Assembly (NCBI RefSeq): GCF_002802965.1
Contig: NZ_NXGA01000001.1
Coordinates: 133,461 to 197,460 of the forward strand
Direction: 5' to 3'
Source of the DNA: Sporolactobacillus pectinivorans
GTDB taxonomy: Bacteria > Bacillota > Bacilli > Bacillales > Sporolactobacillaceae
Length of the DNA: 64,000 nt
Shown here: positions 62,131 through 64,000 of the stretch, piece by piece
Layout of the letters: the number at the start of each line of letters is the position of its first letter
Position numbering within the stretch: position 1 is the first letter of the stretch
Program-made: the position numbers and the translations under genes
Notes under the pieces: generated by a model
What the model was told of the DNA's origin: nothing
Databases searched by the model: none
What the model saw: only the letters and a program-made list of their open reading frames with translations

Positions 62131-62504
62131 TCTTCCTCCCTGATCAACTTATTCACACTCTCGGAAATAGCTGTCCATGTTTTCTTAAATGTTTTCAATT
62201 CTTCAAGTCCTTTGGCAGTTAAAGAATAATATTTCCGTTTAGGTCCGCCGGAAGGCAATTCCTTTTGACGCGTCATAACAAATCCTTCTTTTCTCATTCT
62301 GATTAGCAGAGGGTAAATGCTCCCTTCACTCACCATCGTAAACCCGTATGTTCCAAGTCTTTCGATCATTTCATATCCATAGATTTCGCCCTTAGAAATG
62401 ATAGACAATAAACACCCCTCTAGAATTCCTTTAAGAATCTGACTGGAAGACAAACCATCCTCCCCCTCTAACAAATTTCGAGAAACTAGATTGCTATGCA
62501 ACAT
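62127..62504 (-). CDS. PadR family transcriptional regulator
   Basis: In this 125-residue protein, LEGCLLSIISKGEIYGYEMI then GFTMVSEGSIYPLLIRMRKE and GPKRKYYSLTAKGLEELKTF make the complete PadR winged helix with a short dimerisation helix. It heads an operon with the HAAS membrane protein and lies 28 bp from a 35-bp palindrome, the probable autoregulatory operator. Confidence 0.93.
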   Translation of the reverse strand: MLHSNLVSRNLLEGEDGLSSSQILKGILEGCLLSIISKGEIYGYEMIERLGTYGFTMVSEGSIYPLLIRMRKEGFVMTRQKELPSGGPKRKYYSLTAKGLEELKTFKKTWTAISESVNKLIREEE

Positions 62505-62531
62505 AGTTAGTCAAAAAAAAGAGAACCAAAC

Positions 62532-62566
62532 TATATTGTATAACAACTATGTTGTTATACAATATA
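62532..62566. promoter_or_regulatory. 35-bp perfect palindrome, PadR operator
   Basis: Arms TATATTGTATAACAA and TTGTTATACAATATA (15 bp each, perfect) around CTATG. It contains AACTATGTTG, which recurs inverted over the padR start codon (62500-62509). The arms also hold TATA-like -10 elements on both strands. Confidence 0.8.
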
Positions 62567-62814
62567 CCATAGTTTTTCACCTTATTCAATCCATTCATTA
62601 ATAAAAAGTTGGAAGCCTTTTATAAACACGAATGAAGATCTTAAATTTCTTATAGAATATCTCTTGTTTTTAAGACGTAAGCATCAAATAATGGAGACCC
62701 TCTTTATTTTTGTTATTCCTACGTCCCAGTGATAAGGATCATTAATCTGAAGGGGCCATTTAAAATAGATTCATTTTCTCTCTAGCTGTATGACACATAA
62801 AAGTGGCCAATACC

Positions 62815-63900
62815 TTATGCATCTTTTATCGTTTTAATGATTTTTAAGTATTGCAAATCTCCCAAACCATATTGAGGGAAGACACGAAATAATTGTCTTA
62901 ATAATTCATTTTGAGAACGATCTAGATTTTTTTTGATAAACGCTGTAATTTCATTGTCTTTCTTTAAATATTCTAGATACAGCTTGATTCCCTGATACAT
63001 AACAGGCATTAATGGAATTTCAGGAAAACAATGATGAATCAACACCTGAAGATAGATTTCTTTATAACCCTGTGGAACGATTTCTGTCTCTTCTACCTCA
63101 TAAGTTGTTTCCTTCACCATATGAAAGAATGTTTTTCCTTTGTACCCTACTTGATCTAAATATGCCAACACAGTTAACAGATTCATTTGACAAAACATGT
63201 CATCCCCGAACCACAAAACAATGCATTTGTATTGTTTGTCAAACAGAGGTTTTAAAGGGGTAATGACAATATTTTCATATTGCTCTAATGATACATGATG
63301 TCCTGAGGCTCTACGTCTGTTAAAAGTTCCACTAAAAATAGATTTATGTGTATCATTTGAACACATAGCTTCATTGAAAGGAACATAGTCACTCTTTCCC
63401 ATTAACTGATGTGTTGAAAATTCTTTATACATCATCTCTCCATTTAAGATATTCAATATATTTTGATCAAACTGATCTGAAATTTTATTCTGTAACGTTT
63501 CAATCTCCAATTTTTGGGAAATATCTATAATTATACCATCCTCTATACCTTTTATATTTAATTTCACATAGCTCTGTAATGGTTGCGGATGTTTTCTAAG
63601 AGCAGTAGGAGTGATGCCAAACGTATTTTTAAATGCTCTCGAAAAAGCTTCCTGAGATGAAAATCCGTACTTAAATGCAAGATCAATAATTCTTTGATTT
63701 GTAGTTTCAAGTTCAATGGAAGAAAGATATATTTTTCTCAACGACATATATCTTCTGATCGTCACTCCTGATAGCTGATGGAACTTAAAAGAACAATAGT
63801 AAGGAGAATATCCGATATCATTCCCTAGATTCTTGAGTGAGAACTCATCAAAAAGATGATTCTCAATCCATTCAATCATCTCATGCATCCAATTGTTCAT
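62815..63900 (-). CDS. AraC family regulator with C-terminal effector (GyrI-like) domain
   Basis: ATG 63900 (AGGAG 10 bp upstream) gives 361 residues. Residues 1-105 hold both AraC HTHs (FSLKNLGNDIGYSPYYCSFK, then RIIDLAFKYGFSSQEAFSRA and FKNTFGITPTALRK). The remaining 250 residues resemble the GyrI-like/integron-binding small-molecule domain found after N-terminal AraC HTHs, with a further helical tail. No target gene is adjacent inside the window. Nothing else is seen in the 62567-62814 gap. Confidence 0.9.
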   Translation of the reverse strand: MNNWMHEMIEWIENHLFDEFSLKNLGNDIGYSPYYCSFKFHQLSGVTIRRYMSLRKIYLSSIELETTNQRIIDLAFKYGFSSQEAFSRAFKNTFGITPTALRKHPQPLQSYVKLNIKGIEDGIIIDISQKLEIETLQNKISDQFDQNILNILNGEMMYKEFSTHQLMGKSDYVPFNEAMCSNDTHKSIFSGTFNRRRASGHHVSLEQYENIVITPLKPLFDKQYKCIVLWFGDDMFCQMNLLTVLAYLDQVGYKGKTFFHMVKETTYEVEETEIVPQGYKEIYLQVLIHHCFPEIPLMPVMYQGIKLYLEYLKKDNEITAFIKKNLDRSQNELLRQLFRVFPQYGLGDLQYLKIIKTIKDA

Positions 63901-64000
63901 AATTATCACTCCTGCATTTATTGTAAACGAAAATATTCTTCAGATTTTGATATGAGTTGCACTTATTGATCCAAAGTATAAGAAATATTCTTTTTCTCTG

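Overview
The window looks like chromosomal DNA of a low-to-mid GC Gram-positive of the class Bacilli. Shine-Dalgarno sites are strong (AGGAGG types), TTG and GTG starts are common, and typical Firmicutes modules occur: LevR with a mannose-type PTS, lemA-htpX, an AnsR-like regulator opposite asparaginase, a lone trpB, DUF4811 beside an LmrB-type exporter, and a D-2-hydroxyacid (probably D-lactate) dehydrogenase. A sporolactic-acid bacterium (Sporolactobacillus or a relative) is my best guess. This is inference from gene content; no rRNA or housekeeping marker is present.

Layout. 0-9.7 kb: partial glycosyltransferase, serine hydrolase, lemA-htpX, DUF2252 protein, a PIN/ribbon-helix-helix toxin-antitoxin pair, and two tyrosine-phosphatase-like genes around a frameshifted fragment. 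9.7-18.2 kb: a TnpB relic, a methyltransferase, two decayed small genes, an MFS exporter with its ArsR-type regulator (a shared 20-bp operator in front of each), two nitroreductases, a GNAT gene and a decayed AHSA1-like gene. 18.2-29.5 kb: glucose-1-dehydrogenase-like SDR, trpB with an unusual leader, a deleted phosphotransferase relic, a MerR/SDR divergent pair, acetyltransferases, DUF4811-LmrB and PanE. 29.7-34.1 kb: a GntR-headed ABC transporter operon, then a fluoride riboswitch with two overlapping fluC/crcB genes. 34.1-44.1 kb: LysR/EamA, a TetR operon, HxlR/oxidoreductase, and a two-component system with a BcrA-type ABC transporter, interrupted by a small repeat element. 44.2-52.1 kb: SMR pump, DUF2867, a DHA2 exporter with TetR, asparaginase/AnsR, and a large GT-C type membrane protein. 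52.1-61.1 kb: mannose PTS with a sigma-54 promoter and LevR, then aminotransferase-ldhD, preceded by a structured orphan transcript. 61-64 kb: an oxidoreductase relic, PadR plus a HAAS-type membrane protein, and an AraC regulator.

The region is mostly a mosaic of small regulator/effector pairs (ArsR/MFS, MerR/SDR, GntR/ABC, LysR/EamA, TetR, HxlR, TetR/DHA2, AnsR/asparaginase, LevR/PTS, PadR). For several pairs the palindromic operator can be read directly. Much of the remaining space holds decayed genes. The least explained structure is a 21-bp-period repeat (TYGATT core) found at three intergenic loci (36.95, 47.58 and 51.92 kb). Second is a promoter-to-terminator unit at about 60.8-61.0 kb that folds into a long rod and lacks a convincing ORF. 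The last 100 bases (63901-64000) hold no gene I can support.
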